The notes below the pieces were generated by a model. It ran no database searches. It was not told the origin of the DNA and was given only the letters and a program-made list of their open reading frames with translations. A program made the position numbers and the translations under genes. From an uncultured Alteromonadaceae bacterium (GTDB lineage Bacteria; Pseudomonadota; Gammaproteobacteria; Enterobacterales; Alteromonadaceae), in assembly GCA_947494925.1 (NCBI GenBank), contig CANLWS010000002.1, forward strand, positions 434,001 through 498,000: a DNA stretch of 64,000 bases. Reading direction: 5' to 3'. How positions within the stretch are numbered: the first letter of the stretch is position 1; every line of letters begins with the position of its first letter. This document shows positions 55,515 to 64,000 of the stretch, one piece after another.

Positions 55515-56045
55515 GCATTTGTCATCCATGACGTTTTCCAATGGCGTCCCTGCCATTCGACTGACTTCTTTTCAACAGCAAAAAGAAGTAAGCAAGAAAT
55601 GCCATTCTCCAGCAAATTTCTTATCTCTGTGCTATTTGCCAAACCCAGGTCGTAATGACGCGTTCCCGACACGGAATTACTCCAATTGCATCCCTGCAAT
55701 TGGACCTGTGTTTGTCTGCATTGCTCGAGGAAACTTGAGGAGATAAAAAGCGTAAACTTCTGGTCTTTTGATTTTTTCGCGACTAGGATTTTCCTGCAAA
55801 AATTCGCGACTTGTCGAATGGTCGAACAGGGAAGTTCGGCCAAGGCGTGCTGCTTTACAGGGATGTTTCCTCACGCCGGTTTGACATTAGAGGCGTGAAT
55901 TATTGCAGATTAGAAAATTCTCAGGAGCAAAAGGGGTTTTCCCCTATTTTGGCTCTTTCTAAAATAGGGTCGATCGGCATGGATGCCGTTCGAAAAGCAT
56001 CAGGGATGATGACTCTGAAGACTGGAGGTCAAACGACCTCCATAG
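55515..56045. repeat. Palindrome-rich intergenic element between rpsP and ffh
   Basis: About 530 bases with no credible gene but dense inverted repeats: TCCAATTGCA-TCCC-TGCAATTGGA (55681-55704), AGGGG-TTTT-CCCCT (55932-55945), CCCTATTTT with AAAATAGGG (55942-55969, sharing bases with the previous stem), CGGCAT-GG-ATGCCG (55975-55988) and TGGAGGTC-AAAC-GACCTCCA (56023-56042). The octamer CATCCCTG/CAGGGATG occurs three times in both orientations. The ends (CATCCATGACG...TCCCTGCCATTCGA and TTCGAACGGCATCCATGCC read from the other side) are similar as inverted copies. It resembles multi-copy intergenic repeats of Alteromonadales, an impression that needs a genome search. Confidence 0.55.
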
Positions 56046-56066
56046 CACAATCAAACAGAATCTAGC

Positions 56067-57464
56067 TTAGCGCTTCGGCGGGAACATACCTCCTGGTCCA
56101 CCCATTCCGCCCATTCCGCCTGGTGGCATCATACCTTTCATATTACGCATCATTTTTTTCATGCCACCACCGGACATCTTCTTCATCATTTTCTGCATCT
56201 GCATGAATTGCTTGAGAAGACGGTTAACATCCTGAATTTGCGTTCCTGAGCCCGCAGCAATTCGACGTTTTCTCGATCCTTTTATCACGTCAGGGCGCTG
56301 ACGCTCACCCGGGGTCATGGAATTGATGATCGCTTCCATCTGACTGAATTGTTTGTCGTTTGCCTGATCTTTAATTTGCGCACTCATGTTACCCATGCCC
56401 GGCAATTTATCCATCAGCCCCATCATGCCACCCATATTGCGCATTTGTTCCAGTTGCTCTAAAAAGTCTTGCAGATCAAAGCCTTTGCCTTTCTGGACTT
56501 TCTTAGCTAGCTTCTGTGCCTTGTCTTTATCAACCTTGCGTTCTACTTCTTCAATCAGGCTGAGGACGTCACCCATGCCCAGTATTCGAGAGGCAATACG
56601 CTCTGGATGGAAAGGTTCGAGTGCATCCAGCTTTTCACCCATACCAAGGAACTTTATAGGCTTGCCGGTAATATGACGTACTGAAAGTGCAGCACCACCT
56701 CTGGCGTCACCATCTGCTTTAGTCAGGATGACACCAGTTAATGGCAATGCTTCACCAAATGCTTTAGCCGTGTTCGCAGCATCTTGCCCTGTCATGGCGT
56801 CCACCACGAAGAGAGTTTCCACTGGATTGACCGATTCATGCAAGGCTTTGATTTCGGACATCATCTCGCCATCGACATGAAGGCGACCGGCTGTATCCAC
56901 TAACAGCACATCAAAAAATTGTTTCCGGGCGTGATCGATTGCTGCATCAGCAATATCAACCGGCTTTTGCAGCGTACTGGATGGAAAACATTCTACACCT
57001 ACATCCTCAGCCAGAGTCTGTAGCTGCTTGATTGCAGCGGGTCGGTATACATCAGCACTGACTACTAAAACTTTTTTCTTCTCGCGCTCTTTCAGATATT
57101 TAGCTAACTTACCAACACTGGTGGTTTTACCCGCTCCCTGAAGACCTGCCATCATCACTACTGCAGGTGGTTGGGCCGCCAGGTTTAGCTTTTCATTAGC
57201 CTCCCCCATGACGGATTCAAGTTCAGACTGAACGATTTTAATAAAAACCTGGCCTGGCTTGAGGCTTTTGGTGACTTCCGTCCCCACTGCACGCTCTTTG
57301 ACCTGCGCAACAAACTCACGAACCACTGGCAAGGCAACATCCGCTTCCAATAATGCCATGCGGACTTCACGCAAAGTATCTTTAATATTGTCTTCTGTTA
57401 AGCGCCCTTTACCACTGATGTCACGTAGGGTTTTGCCTAATCGTTCGGTGAGATTTTCAAACAT
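56067..57464 (-). CDS. ffh: Signal recognition particle protein Ffh
   Basis: Ffh (465 residues) is the SRP54 GTPase. The start MFENLTERLGKTLRDI opens the N domain. The G domain has MMAGLQGAGKTTSVGKLAKYL, VSADVYRPAAIKQL, LLVDTAGRLHVD and LTKADGDARGGAALSV. The methionine-rich M domain that binds 4.5S RNA and signal peptides ends in PPGGMGGMGGPGGM. I start at the ATG at 57464, since the six codons upstream are not conserved in the family. It is divergent from ypjD. Confidence 0.97.
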   Translation of the reverse strand: MFENLTERLGKTLRDISGKGRLTEDNIKDTLREVRMALLEADVALPVVREFVAQVKERAVGTEVTKSLKPGQVFIKIVQSELESVMGEANEKLNLAAQPPAVVMMAGLQGAGKTTSVGKLAKYLKEREKKKVLVVSADVYRPAAIKQLQTLAEDVGVECFPSSTLQKPVDIADAAIDHARKQFFDVLLVDTAGRLHVDGEMMSEIKALHESVNPVETLFVVDAMTGQDAANTAKAFGEALPLTGVILTKADGDARGGAALSVRHITGKPIKFLGMGEKLDALEPFHPERIASRILGMGDVLSLIEEVERKVDKDKAQKLAKKVQKGKGFDLQDFLEQLEQMRNMGGMMGLMDKLPGMGNMSAQIKDQANDKQFSQMEAIINSMTPGERQRPDVIKGSRKRRIAAGSGTQIQDVNRLLKQFMQMQKMMKKMSGGGMKKMMRNMKGMMPPGGMGGMGGPGGMFPPKR

Positions 57465-57690
57465 ATTTATATAACTTCCCATTAATTCTGGCGCGGATTA
57501 TAACCAATCTGATAAGAGATAAGAACCTGCAAAGCTTTTTTTAGATCAGGATACTCTTCATGGCATTATGCAGATATACTAAACCGATGATTAACCAGTA
57601 CTTTTAATAAACCAAAAACAAATCACTCATGATCTTGCACTATACAATCAGGTTAAACAGCAATTTTTTTGACCAACCAGGACAGTTATC

Positions 57691-58479
57691 ATGCTGCTAG
57701 GTTTGCTAGCGATTAGTTTTTATTTTGCCGCTGCTGGTGTGATTGCATCTCGCTTGTTTCATCACCAGGGTCCAAATAAAAAACTGTCAAATTTTTTGGC
57801 TTTTGCTGCAATAATTGCGCACATCCTCATTTTGTCTGACTCGATATTTATCGAGCCCGGACAAAACATGAGTATTCTGAACGTCGCTTCATTAATCGCC
57901 TGGTTAATTGCACTCACCATGATTATTGCATCGTTTTCATTGCCTAATCTTATTCTGTTACCGGTTGTATTTGGATTTGCCGGTTTAATAGTATTTTTTG
58001 GTTTAGTGATACCTAGCACCTACCTGATGCATATAGAAGTTCGACCTGCATTGCTGCTGCATATAACATTGGCACTCTTTGCCTATGGTTGTCTGATGAT
58101 AGCATTTCTCTATGCTCTGCAATTGTCGTATATCAACAACAGGCTCAAGCAAAAGCAAGCTTCACTGCTACACACTTCGCTTCCTCCTCTGATGGCAGTG
58201 GAAAATATATTGTTTAAACTACTGCTAGCTGGAACGTCTTTGTTAACATTATCTCTGTTGAGTGGGTTTGCATTTTTAGATGACATGTTTGCCAAAGATC
58301 AAGCACACAAAACAGTATTATCGATTTTAGCCTGGTTGGTATTTGGGTTGGTATTGGTCGGTCATCAAAAATGGGGATGGCGCGGTAAGCCGTTGGTAAG
58401 TGCCACTGTGGTGGGTTCTGTACTATTAACTTTGGCTTATTTTGGTAGTCGAATTGTTAGAGAAGTTATCATTGGTTAG
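57691..58479 (+). CDS. ypjD: Inner-membrane cytochrome c assembly-like protein YpjD (CorE)
   Basis: The 262-residue protein has about eight membrane helices and the CcsA/CcmC-like fold (HVLLHITLALFAYG-type segment, here PALLLHITLALFAYGCLM, then YINNRLKQKQ). It lies between ffh and corB exactly as ypjD does in E. coli, where YpjD (CorE) and YfjD (CorB) are associated with magnesium and cobalt handling. Haem binding, suggested by the family name, is not proven. Confidence 0.9.
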   Translation: MLLGLLAISFYFAAAGVIASRLFHHQGPNKKLSNFLAFAAIIAHILILSDSIFIEPGQNMSILNVASLIAWLIALTMIIASFSLPNLILLPVVFGFAGLIVFFGLVIPSTYLMHIEVRPALLLHITLALFAYGCLMIAFLYALQLSYINNRLKQKQASLLHTSLPPLMAVENILFKLLLAGTSLLTLSLLSGFAFLDDMFAKDQAHKTVLSILAWLVFGLVLVGHQKWGWRGKPLVSATVVGSVLLTLAYFGSRIVREVIIG

Positions 58480-58561
58480 TTGTTTTTACATATTGAAGCT
58501 TGAAACATCACAATTATGCACTTACATTCAAGTACGATACTTATATAAAGGAACCCCCTAG

Positions 58562-59857
58562 TTGGACGATATTACTACGAGTACGTTGTTTATTTTACTC
58601 GGTGTTTTACTATTACTTTCCGCTTACTTTTCCAGCTCAGAAACCGGTATGATGTCGATCAATCGCTATCGACTCAAGCATCTTGTTAACGAAGGACATA
58701 AGGGTGCGAAACGGGTACAAAAACTATTGGATCGACCTGATAGACTGATCGGTCTAATCCTTCTTGGCAACAATTTGGTAAACATTGCCGCCGCTTCCAT
58801 AGCCACTATTATTTGCATGAGATTATTTGGCGATGTCTGGGGTTTGGCTGTCGCCAACTTTGGACTCACGTTCGTCATTCTCATATTTGCTGAGGTCACG
58901 CCAAAAACAATGGCGGCCCTTTACCCAGAAAAAATATCTTTTCCCAGTTCTTTTATACTATTACCGCTGATGTTCATTCTCTATCCATTCGTTTACCTAA
59001 TAAACGGAATTTGCAATGGATTACTATCAATTATCAGAGTCGATCCGAAAAATGATGACGGGCAAAGCCTGAGCCGAGAAGAGCTGCGCACTGTGGTACA
59101 TGAAGCCGGCGCCATGATCCCGCAAAAACACCAGGACATGCTGGTGGGAATTCTCGACTTGGAAAAAGTCACCGCTGAAGACATCATGGTCCCACGCAGT
59201 GAAATTGTCGCCATCGATATCAATGACGACTGGAAAGACATACAAAAACAACTTATCCATGCGCAGCACACCCGTGTTTTGTTGTATCGCGATAGTATCG
59301 ATGATTCAGTAGGTTTCGTGCATATGCGTGATGCATTGCGTTTACTTTCCAAAGACCAGTTCAGTAAAGCCAGTTTGTTGCGTGCCGTCAGAGAGATTTA
59401 CTTCACGCCAGAATCCACGCCTTTGCATACCTTGATGTATAAGTTTCAGGCAGCTAAAGAACGCATTGGTTTGGTAGTTGATGAGTACGGCGATATTCAA
59501 GGTTTGGTTACGCTGGAAGATATACTTGAGGAGATTATCGGAGATTTCACTACTAATATGCTGCCCGATCACAGCAAAGAAGCTAACGTGCAACAAGATG
59601 GCAGCGTGGTAGTGGATGGCAGTGCAAATATTCGTGAATTGAATAAAGAAATGGAATGGAGTTTTCCAACCGAAGGTCCAAAAACACTAAATGGGCTAAT
59701 TCTTGAGTACCTTGAAGATATTCCAGACACAAACATCAGTATTAGATTGGCTGGTTACCCGATGGAAATTCTGGAAATAAAAGACAATATGGTGAAAACG
59801 GTAAGAATCATGCCAGCTTATTTCGAAGGTTCTGCGAAAGAACCGGAGCAAAGCTGA
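58562..59857 (+). CDS. corB: CorB/HlyC-CorC family Mg2+/Co2+ efflux protein (YfjD)
   Basis: The 431-residue protein has an N-terminal DUF21 transmembrane domain with four helices (about 5-150, starting FSSSETGMMSINRYRL), a CBS pair (about 200-325, DIMVPRSEIVAIDIND and GLVVDEYGDIQGLVTLEDILEEIIGD), and a C-terminal CorC_HlyC domain. Members export Mg2+ or confer cobalt resistance. The start is a TTG at 58562 with AAAGGAA about nine bases upstream. It forms the ypjD-corB pair downstream of the ffh divergence point. Confidence 0.93.
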   Translation: MDDITTSTLFILLGVLLLLSAYFSSSETGMMSINRYRLKHLVNEGHKGAKRVQKLLDRPDRLIGLILLGNNLVNIAAASIATIICMRLFGDVWGLAVANFGLTFVILIFAEVTPKTMAALYPEKISFPSSFILLPLMFILYPFVYLINGICNGLLSIIRVDPKNDDGQSLSREELRTVVHEAGAMIPQKHQDMLVGILDLEKVTAEDIMVPRSEIVAIDINDDWKDIQKQLIHAQHTRVLLYRDSIDDSVGFVHMRDALRLLSKDQFSKASLLRAVREIYFTPESTPLHTLMYKFQAAKERIGLVVDEYGDIQGLVTLEDILEEIIGDFTTNMLPDHSKEANVQQDGSVVVDGSANIRELNKEMEWSFPTEGPKTLNGLILEYLEDIPDTNISIRLAGYPMEILEIKDNMVKTVRIMPAYFEGSAKEPEQS

Positions 59858-59864
59858 CACATTA

Positions 59865-60038
59865 TTAACTTTGCTCTTTTTTACTTTTTATCGTTGCCTT
59901 AATTTTTTCAACACTTTCGTTTAGTTTTGACAAGCGATCAAAAATACCTTGTAGTTCTTCATCATGAACCAAATCCGATTGTGCAACATGATCCTCTAAA
60001 ACCTGCTGCAAATACGCTGGTAAACTTTTACTGGACAT
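59865..60038 (-). CDS. 57-residue hypothetical protein
   Basis: A short minus-strand gene with a strong ribosome site (AGGAGAGAGG) four bases before the ATG at 60038. It encodes MSSKSLPAYLQQVLEDHV followed by an acidic and then lysine-rich helix (RLSKLNESVEKIKATIKSKK). It looks like a soluble helical hairpin. I do not recognise a family. It ends eight bases from the corB stop (convergent) and lies downstream of sixA on the same strand, about 117 bases away. Confidence 0.68.
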   Translation of the reverse strand: MSSKSLPAYLQQVLEDHVAQSDLVHDEELQGIFDRLSKLNESVEKIKATIKSKKEQS

Positions 60039-60155
60039 AAACCTCTCTCCTCTCGAAATCGTTATCGGTAAGAAGACCCAAAAGCTAAAGAAGTTTTTTG
60101 CAAAAATATGGCATTTGTTACGGAGTTTTGAATCTCAGATAACCCCTTCGTGATA

Positions 60156-60623
60156 TCACTCGGGCATGTACTCCCCAAGCAGAACCCCTTTACTCGATTC
60201 AACATCGTAATCAAGATGGATTATGGCAGCAGTGGCAAATATTTTGGATAACGGATGATGGCAAAGCAGATCAGTGAAATAACTGACAAAGGGCATATGG
60301 CTAACAATCAGGATAGATTCGTAGTCAGGATTTTCCCTGACCTGATAATCGACAAAATCTTGGGCTACCCTGATATTACCTGAAGGTACAAAATCTGAGC
60401 TGGATAACACCTGCCCTACTTCAATATGTTTGCTTACCTGTTCAAAGGTCTGTTCAGCTCTGCGATATGGACTGACTAAAGCACAATCAAACTTGCTGGC
60501 AAAAGCCTGGAGCCATTTCCCACTTTTTTCTGACTGCTGTTTACCAAAATCAGTGAGTTTTCGACCTCTGTCATTTTGTTGCGCCAGTTCAGCTTCACCG
60601 TGACGCATTATAAAGATGTGCAT
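60156..60623 (-). CDS. sixA: Phosphohistidine phosphatase SixA
   Basis: SixA (155 residues) is a small histidine phosphatase: the catalytic RHG motif is in MHIFIMRHGEAEL (His8), followed by DRGRKLTDFGKQQSEKSGKWL, SPYRRAEQTFEQV and the second histidine in ILIVSHMPFVSYF. In E. coli it removes phosphate from the phosphotransferase NPr. It is divergent from the M16 peptidase gene. Confidence 0.93.
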   Translation of the reverse strand: MHIFIMRHGEAELAQQNDRGRKLTDFGKQQSEKSGKWLQAFASKFDCALVSPYRRAEQTFEQVSKHIEVGQVLSSSDFVPSGNIRVAQDFVDYQVRENPDYESILIVSHMPFVSYFTDLLCHHPLSKIFATAAIIHLDYDVESSKGVLLGEYMPE

Positions 60624-60926
60624 TTACTGCAATCCAACGTGCATTTTTAATGTGTGTATGATTAATATAACAAATTGTCAGATGAAGAAAGCGTAACGTG
60701 ACAATTTAAGCCACATTTTTTTCTGTTTTGCTTTATAAATTGAAATTGCATTTGAATCTTGCTTCATTTGAGCAATACTTGTAGCCGATTTCGGTAATAA
60801 TGCTGCACATCAAGCCGTCCACTGTTCAGCTAATTTAACGCAAAAATAAATTATAAAGTATTGCTGTATATACAAAATATTGCGTTATGCTTGGAAAATA
60901 AAATCAGTCTGGAAGGTATCCTTAAT
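60624..60926. other. Divergent intergenic region between sixA and the M16 peptidase gene
   Basis: About 300 AT-rich bases that must hold both promoters. Several AT-rich hexamers are present, but none pairs convincingly with a -35 element. I see no hairpin, repeat or small gene to report. Confidence 0.4.
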
Positions 60927-63686
60927 TTGCTTAAAAGTGCGCACGACCAAAGACACTACTTATCCTTTACATTAGATAATGGGTTAGATGTTTTGGCTGT
61001 GAGGGATTTAAAAGCCCCGAAAAGTGCTTTATCCATCAGCGTTGCCGCCGGCCATTTTGAAGATGACAATGACTGCCAGGGAATGTCACATTTACTTGAG
61101 CACATGTTATTTCTGGGGAGTGAAAAATTTCCTCAGCCGAATAGTATCAATGACTTTTTCGCCCGTTCAGGCGGTTCGATTAATGCCTGGACAGGCACTG
61201 AATATGCCAATTTTCATTTTGAAACAGGCAGCAAGTTTTTAGCGGAAGGGATTCAGCGATTCGCAGATATGATCACCTCTCCAATTTTGGATTCTGGTCT
61301 GCTGGATAAAGAAATTCAAGCGATTGATGCCGAATTTAAATTGAAGCAAAAAGACGATCTCCGCCGTTTATATCAGGTGCACAAAGAAACCTGCAACCCA
61401 GCACACCCCTTCAGCAAATTTTCGGTGGGAAATGAGCAAACACTGAGAACACATTCTCTCGATTCACTAAAGGAAAAACTACGTTCATTTCATAATAAAC
61501 ATTACGTTGCGAAGAACTGCAAGGTCTGTGTAGTAAGTGATCTTCCGATCGAACAACAAAAATCTATGATTGAAGAATGCTTTGGTGATTTGAACGAGCA
61601 AACCCCTGAACTACGCCCAGAATTGCCACCTTTATATCTTGAAGAGCAACTCGGCATTCAGATTGATATAAAACCTATACAGGATGCCAAACGACTCATT
61701 GTCACTTTTGCCCTACCCAATATTGATCCACATTACCGTAGTAAGCCAGTTGGTTTAATTAGCCATATTCTTGGTGACGAAGGAAAAGGCAGTTTGCTGC
61801 AGTATTTAAAAAGCAATAATTGGGTAACCAGCCTAAGCGCTGGAGGCGGAATACACGGCAGAAACTTTAAAGATTTTAATATTAATTTACAGCTTACGAC
61901 AGCTGGCCTTGAAAACACCGAAAAAATTATCGAGTGCATTTTTAGCTACATAGAATTGATGAAAGAAGGCATTGGTCAGCCCTGGCGATATGAGGAAAAA
62001 ATTAAATATAATCAGCAGGCATTTGATTTTTCTGATGCTTCCAAGTCCATTGATGATGCCTGTCACTATGCTGAACAGATGTTTATTTATCCAACTGAGC
62101 ATTTCGTAGCGGGAGATTATCTGCTTGATAAGCCAGATATCAACCTCGTAAAACAATTTTTAGATTTACTGATGCCGCAGAATATGCGGGTTAAACTTAT
62201 CCACCCAGGTGTAGAAACAAATCAAATTGCGCAATGGTATGAAACGCCTTATAAAGTCAAAACAATACCGTCAAAAGCAAATGACAAGTTCTTAAACCCC
62301 AAACAGGTTGAGGGTTTGTCGTTACCTTTACCCAACCCTTATCTTGTTGACGACACAAGCTTGCAGCCTCTTGATTTAAAATACGAATATCCAGAAATTA
62401 TTATTCAGAAGCCGGGCATGCACTTCTGGTTTGGACAAGACCACAAGTTCTGCCAACCCAAAGGAGATTGTTTCATATCTTTTGATTGTGCAGCGGTAAA
62501 ACAAGGTGTTGAAAGCTCAACGCACAAGCGAATCTGGGTTGCAATGATGATGGAACAGTTTAACCAGCAGTATTACCAGGCGGGGTCTGCTGGGCTGCAT
62601 TATCATTTATATGCTCATCAGGCAGGTTTTTCCTTGCATACAAATGGATTTAGCCAGAAGCAATTGACCTTGTGTAAAGATATTGTTTTGCAACTTTCCG
62701 ACAATGAGAGCTTTTCTCAGTATTTTCAGCAAACAAAAAACAGACAATCAATTGCACTACAAAACTCACTGATGAACAAACCCATAAACCGGTTGTTCAC
62801 CAGATTATCTGTCATCATGCAACGATACTCCTATGCCCCTGCAGATATGTTGCCTGTTTTGCAGGAAGCAACATTGGAAGACATCAAATCCGTTCAGGAA
62901 AAAATGCTTAATCAATATTTCCTTGAAACATTTCTGCATGGTGACTGGTCCCGCGACGACGCAGATGAGTTAGGCGGTTTTTTGTCGGAAAACGCGTTAT
63001 CTCCCGTTGCCGGAGATAAAATTGTGCGCGACGTTGCTGACCTGCGAGGTGACAAGAACTACTTGCATAGCGTTGAATCTGTGCATGATGATGCTGCAGT
63101 GGTCATATATCTTCAATCTCCCACAGCGTCTACAAAAGATATTGCGATGACTATTTTGTTGGAACAAATATTATCGTCACCTTTCTTCAATCAGATGCGC
63201 ACAGAAAAGCAATTGGGTTACTTGGTAGGAAGCGGTTACATGCCGTTTAATCAGCATCCAGGTATGGCATTTTACATCCAATCACCCGTGGTCACTGCTG
63301 AAAACCTAAGCTTGGAAATATTACATTTTGTCCAACATCATCTGGAAAATTTCTCGGATTTCTCACCAATTTGGCATCAAGTTAAATCCAGCGTGATAAA
63401 ACAGTTGGTTGAAAACGACACCAACCTGTCGATGAAGAGTCAGCGCTATTGGATGGCAATTGGAAACGAAGATTTGGAATTCAAACAACGTAGTAAATTG
63501 GCTTATACAGTGAAGAACCTGTCAATCGAACATATGCAGGAATTTTGCCATCAGATTTTAAGCAGACGAAAAGTAGGTGAGTTGGTGTTGTACAGTGATG
63601 GCAAGCAGAAAGGAAAACCACTTGAAAATGGGCAAATAATAGGCGATTTGCATACCTTTAAATCACAGGTCAATTACATAATTTAG
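60927..63686 (+). CDS. M16 family zinc metallopeptidase (pitrilysin/insulinase-like)
   Basis: The roughly 919-residue protein has the inverted zinc motif HxxEH in MSHLLEHMLFLGSEKFP, with the distal glutamate in DKEIQAIDAEFKLK. The four-domain insulinase layout follows, including the C-terminal TEKQLGYLVGSGY. It matches protease III (pitrilysin)-like enzymes, which degrade small peptides. No clear signal peptide is visible, unlike E. coli Ptr. The start is uncertain: I chose a TTG at 60927 with GGAAGG ten bases upstream; a TTG at 60861 would add 22 residues that do not look conserved. Confidence 0.9.
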   Translation: MLKSAHDQRHYLSFTLDNGLDVLAVRDLKAPKSALSISVAAGHFEDDNDCQGMSHLLEHMLFLGSEKFPQPNSINDFFARSGGSINAWTGTEYANFHFETGSKFLAEGIQRFADMITSPILDSGLLDKEIQAIDAEFKLKQKDDLRRLYQVHKETCNPAHPFSKFSVGNEQTLRTHSLDSLKEKLRSFHNKHYVAKNCKVCVVSDLPIEQQKSMIEECFGDLNEQTPELRPELPPLYLEEQLGIQIDIKPIQDAKRLIVTFALPNIDPHYRSKPVGLISHILGDEGKGSLLQYLKSNNWVTSLSAGGGIHGRNFKDFNINLQLTTAGLENTEKIIECIFSYIELMKEGIGQPWRYEEKIKYNQQAFDFSDASKSIDDACHYAEQMFIYPTEHFVAGDYLLDKPDINLVKQFLDLLMPQNMRVKLIHPGVETNQIAQWYETPYKVKTIPSKANDKFLNPKQVEGLSLPLPNPYLVDDTSLQPLDLKYEYPEIIIQKPGMHFWFGQDHKFCQPKGDCFISFDCAAVKQGVESSTHKRIWVAMMMEQFNQQYYQAGSAGLHYHLYAHQAGFSLHTNGFSQKQLTLCKDIVLQLSDNESFSQYFQQTKNRQSIALQNSLMNKPINRLFTRLSVIMQRYSYAPADMLPVLQEATLEDIKSVQEKMLNQYFLETFLHGDWSRDDADELGGFLSENALSPVAGDKIVRDVADLRGDKNYLHSVESVHDDAAVVIYLQSPTASTKDIAMTILLEQILSSPFFNQMRTEKQLGYLVGSGYMPFNQHPGMAFYIQSPVVTAENLSLEILHFVQHHLENFSDFSPIWHQVKSSVIKQLVENDTNLSMKSQRYWMAIGNEDLEFKQRSKLAYTVKNLSIEHMQEFCHQILSRRKVGELVLYSDGKQKGKPLENGQIIGDLHTFKSQVNYII

Positions 63687-63882
63687 GGATTCTTCAGGCA
63701 TCTTTTGCTGTCAATTATGAATTTATATAACAAACACGTTATTTTTATACCTTTTCTACGACTCAGCCCCTTGTAGACTTCCCAGAAATTGGGCATATTG
63801 TTATCCTTATTTTGTACTCTACTGTTATGTCGTTTAACTAAAATTAAAAATAATAAGGCAGAAAGACTGCCGTAGGCATTGT

Positions 63883-64000
63883 GTGCATAAATCCCGACCG
63901 ACAATTTTTCTAACTACAATCCTCTGCATTTTACTGCAAACGGTTTCACTGCTTCCTGCTGCCCACGCACAAATTTCTCAAATTCAGTTCGAAAATCTTT
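63883..64000 (+). CDS. Start of an exported protein, 3' end outside window
   Basis: A GTG at 63883, six bases after GTAGG, opens a frame that runs to the window edge (39 codons). It begins MHKSRPTIFLTTILCILL and reaches a typical signal-peptide end SLLPAAHA, followed by QISQIQFENL. Many sensor proteins with ligand-binding propellers start this way after the signal peptide, but too little is present to assign a family. Confidence 0.6.
   Translation, partial: MHKSRPTIFLTTILCILLQTVSLLPAAHAQISQIQFENL

Noticed and set aside
55412-55843. 143-codon minus-strand open frame between rpsP and ffh, and several plus-strand frames there
   Set aside because: They run through the rpsP promoter and palindromic repeats, lack ribosome sites and have no recognisable protein features.
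1-64000. CRISPR arrays, prophage, restriction-modification or toxin-antitoxin systems
   Set aside because: No regularly spaced repeats, phage structural genes or recognisable defence genes were found; most of the window is conserved core genome.

Overview
The window looks like chromosome of a marine gammaproteobacterium of the Alteromonadales, close to Alteromonas, Paraglaciecola or Aliiglaciecola. This is an inference from gene order (aspS-nudB-ruvCAB-ybgC-tolQRAB-pal-cpoB-tRNA-Lys; rpsP-rimM-trmD-rplS and ffh-ypjD-corB), an ISL3-family insertion sequence, PEP-CTERM proteins, an animal-type alpha-amylase and moderate GC content. It is mostly core genome with small accessory patches. No prophage, CRISPR array or obvious defence island was seen.

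Layout. 1-4.3 kb: a cut-off secreted TIM-barrel-like protein, an MscS channel, a frameshifted PEP-CTERM protein and an ISL3 element whose transposase is split at a U-UUU-UUA heptamer. 4.3-4.8 kb: two tRNA-Lys(TTT) genes separated by a tRNA-derived repeat, behind a strong stable-RNA promoter. 4.8-10 kb: the Tol-Pal operon. 10-10.8 kb: a region without a normal gene that has a perfect FNR box and an orphan terminator, a candidate small RNA. 10.8-15.3 kb: ruvB, ruvA, ruvC, nudB (no ATG/GTG/TTG start) and aspS. 15.4-24.4 kb: a DUF72 protein, the GlrK-QseG-GlrR signalling set, a small EF-hand protein, a TerB-like protein, a GGDEF-EAL protein and an FAD oxidoreductase. 24.4-28.3 kb: an FbpABC-type ferric iron importer with a Fur box. 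28.3-33.5 kb: a GNAT enzyme, a CrsR/CrsA-like partner-switching pair, a SUI1 factor, a double-receiver regulator and a secreted HExxH protein.

33.5-39.8 kb: aromatic amino acid synthesis. pheA lies behind a pheL leader peptide and attenuator. aroF-tyrA lies behind a TyrR box. A chemoreceptor sits between them. 40-46 kb: an EAL protein, an AbgT transporter, an ArsR/SRPBCC pair, a maltose-type acetyltransferase and an ABM-domain protein. 46-53.3 kb: accessory secreted and envelope genes: a chloride-type alpha-amylase, a BMT5-like methyltransferase with a zinc finger, an OmpA lipoprotein, a perfect 11-residue-repeat protein, a solute-binding protein, a PEP-CTERM protein and a LamG protein between twin terminators. 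53.4-64 kb: translation and secretion genes, a palindrome-rich intergenic repeat, CorB, a 57-residue protein, SixA, an M16 peptidase and the start of a secreted protein.

The most useful items for follow-up are the FNR-box small RNA candidate, the tRNA-Lys repeat element, the slippery heptamer in the transposase, the zinc-finger BMT5-like protein, the hendecad-repeat protein and the palindromic element upstream of rpsP. All calls come from reading the sequence; no database search was run.
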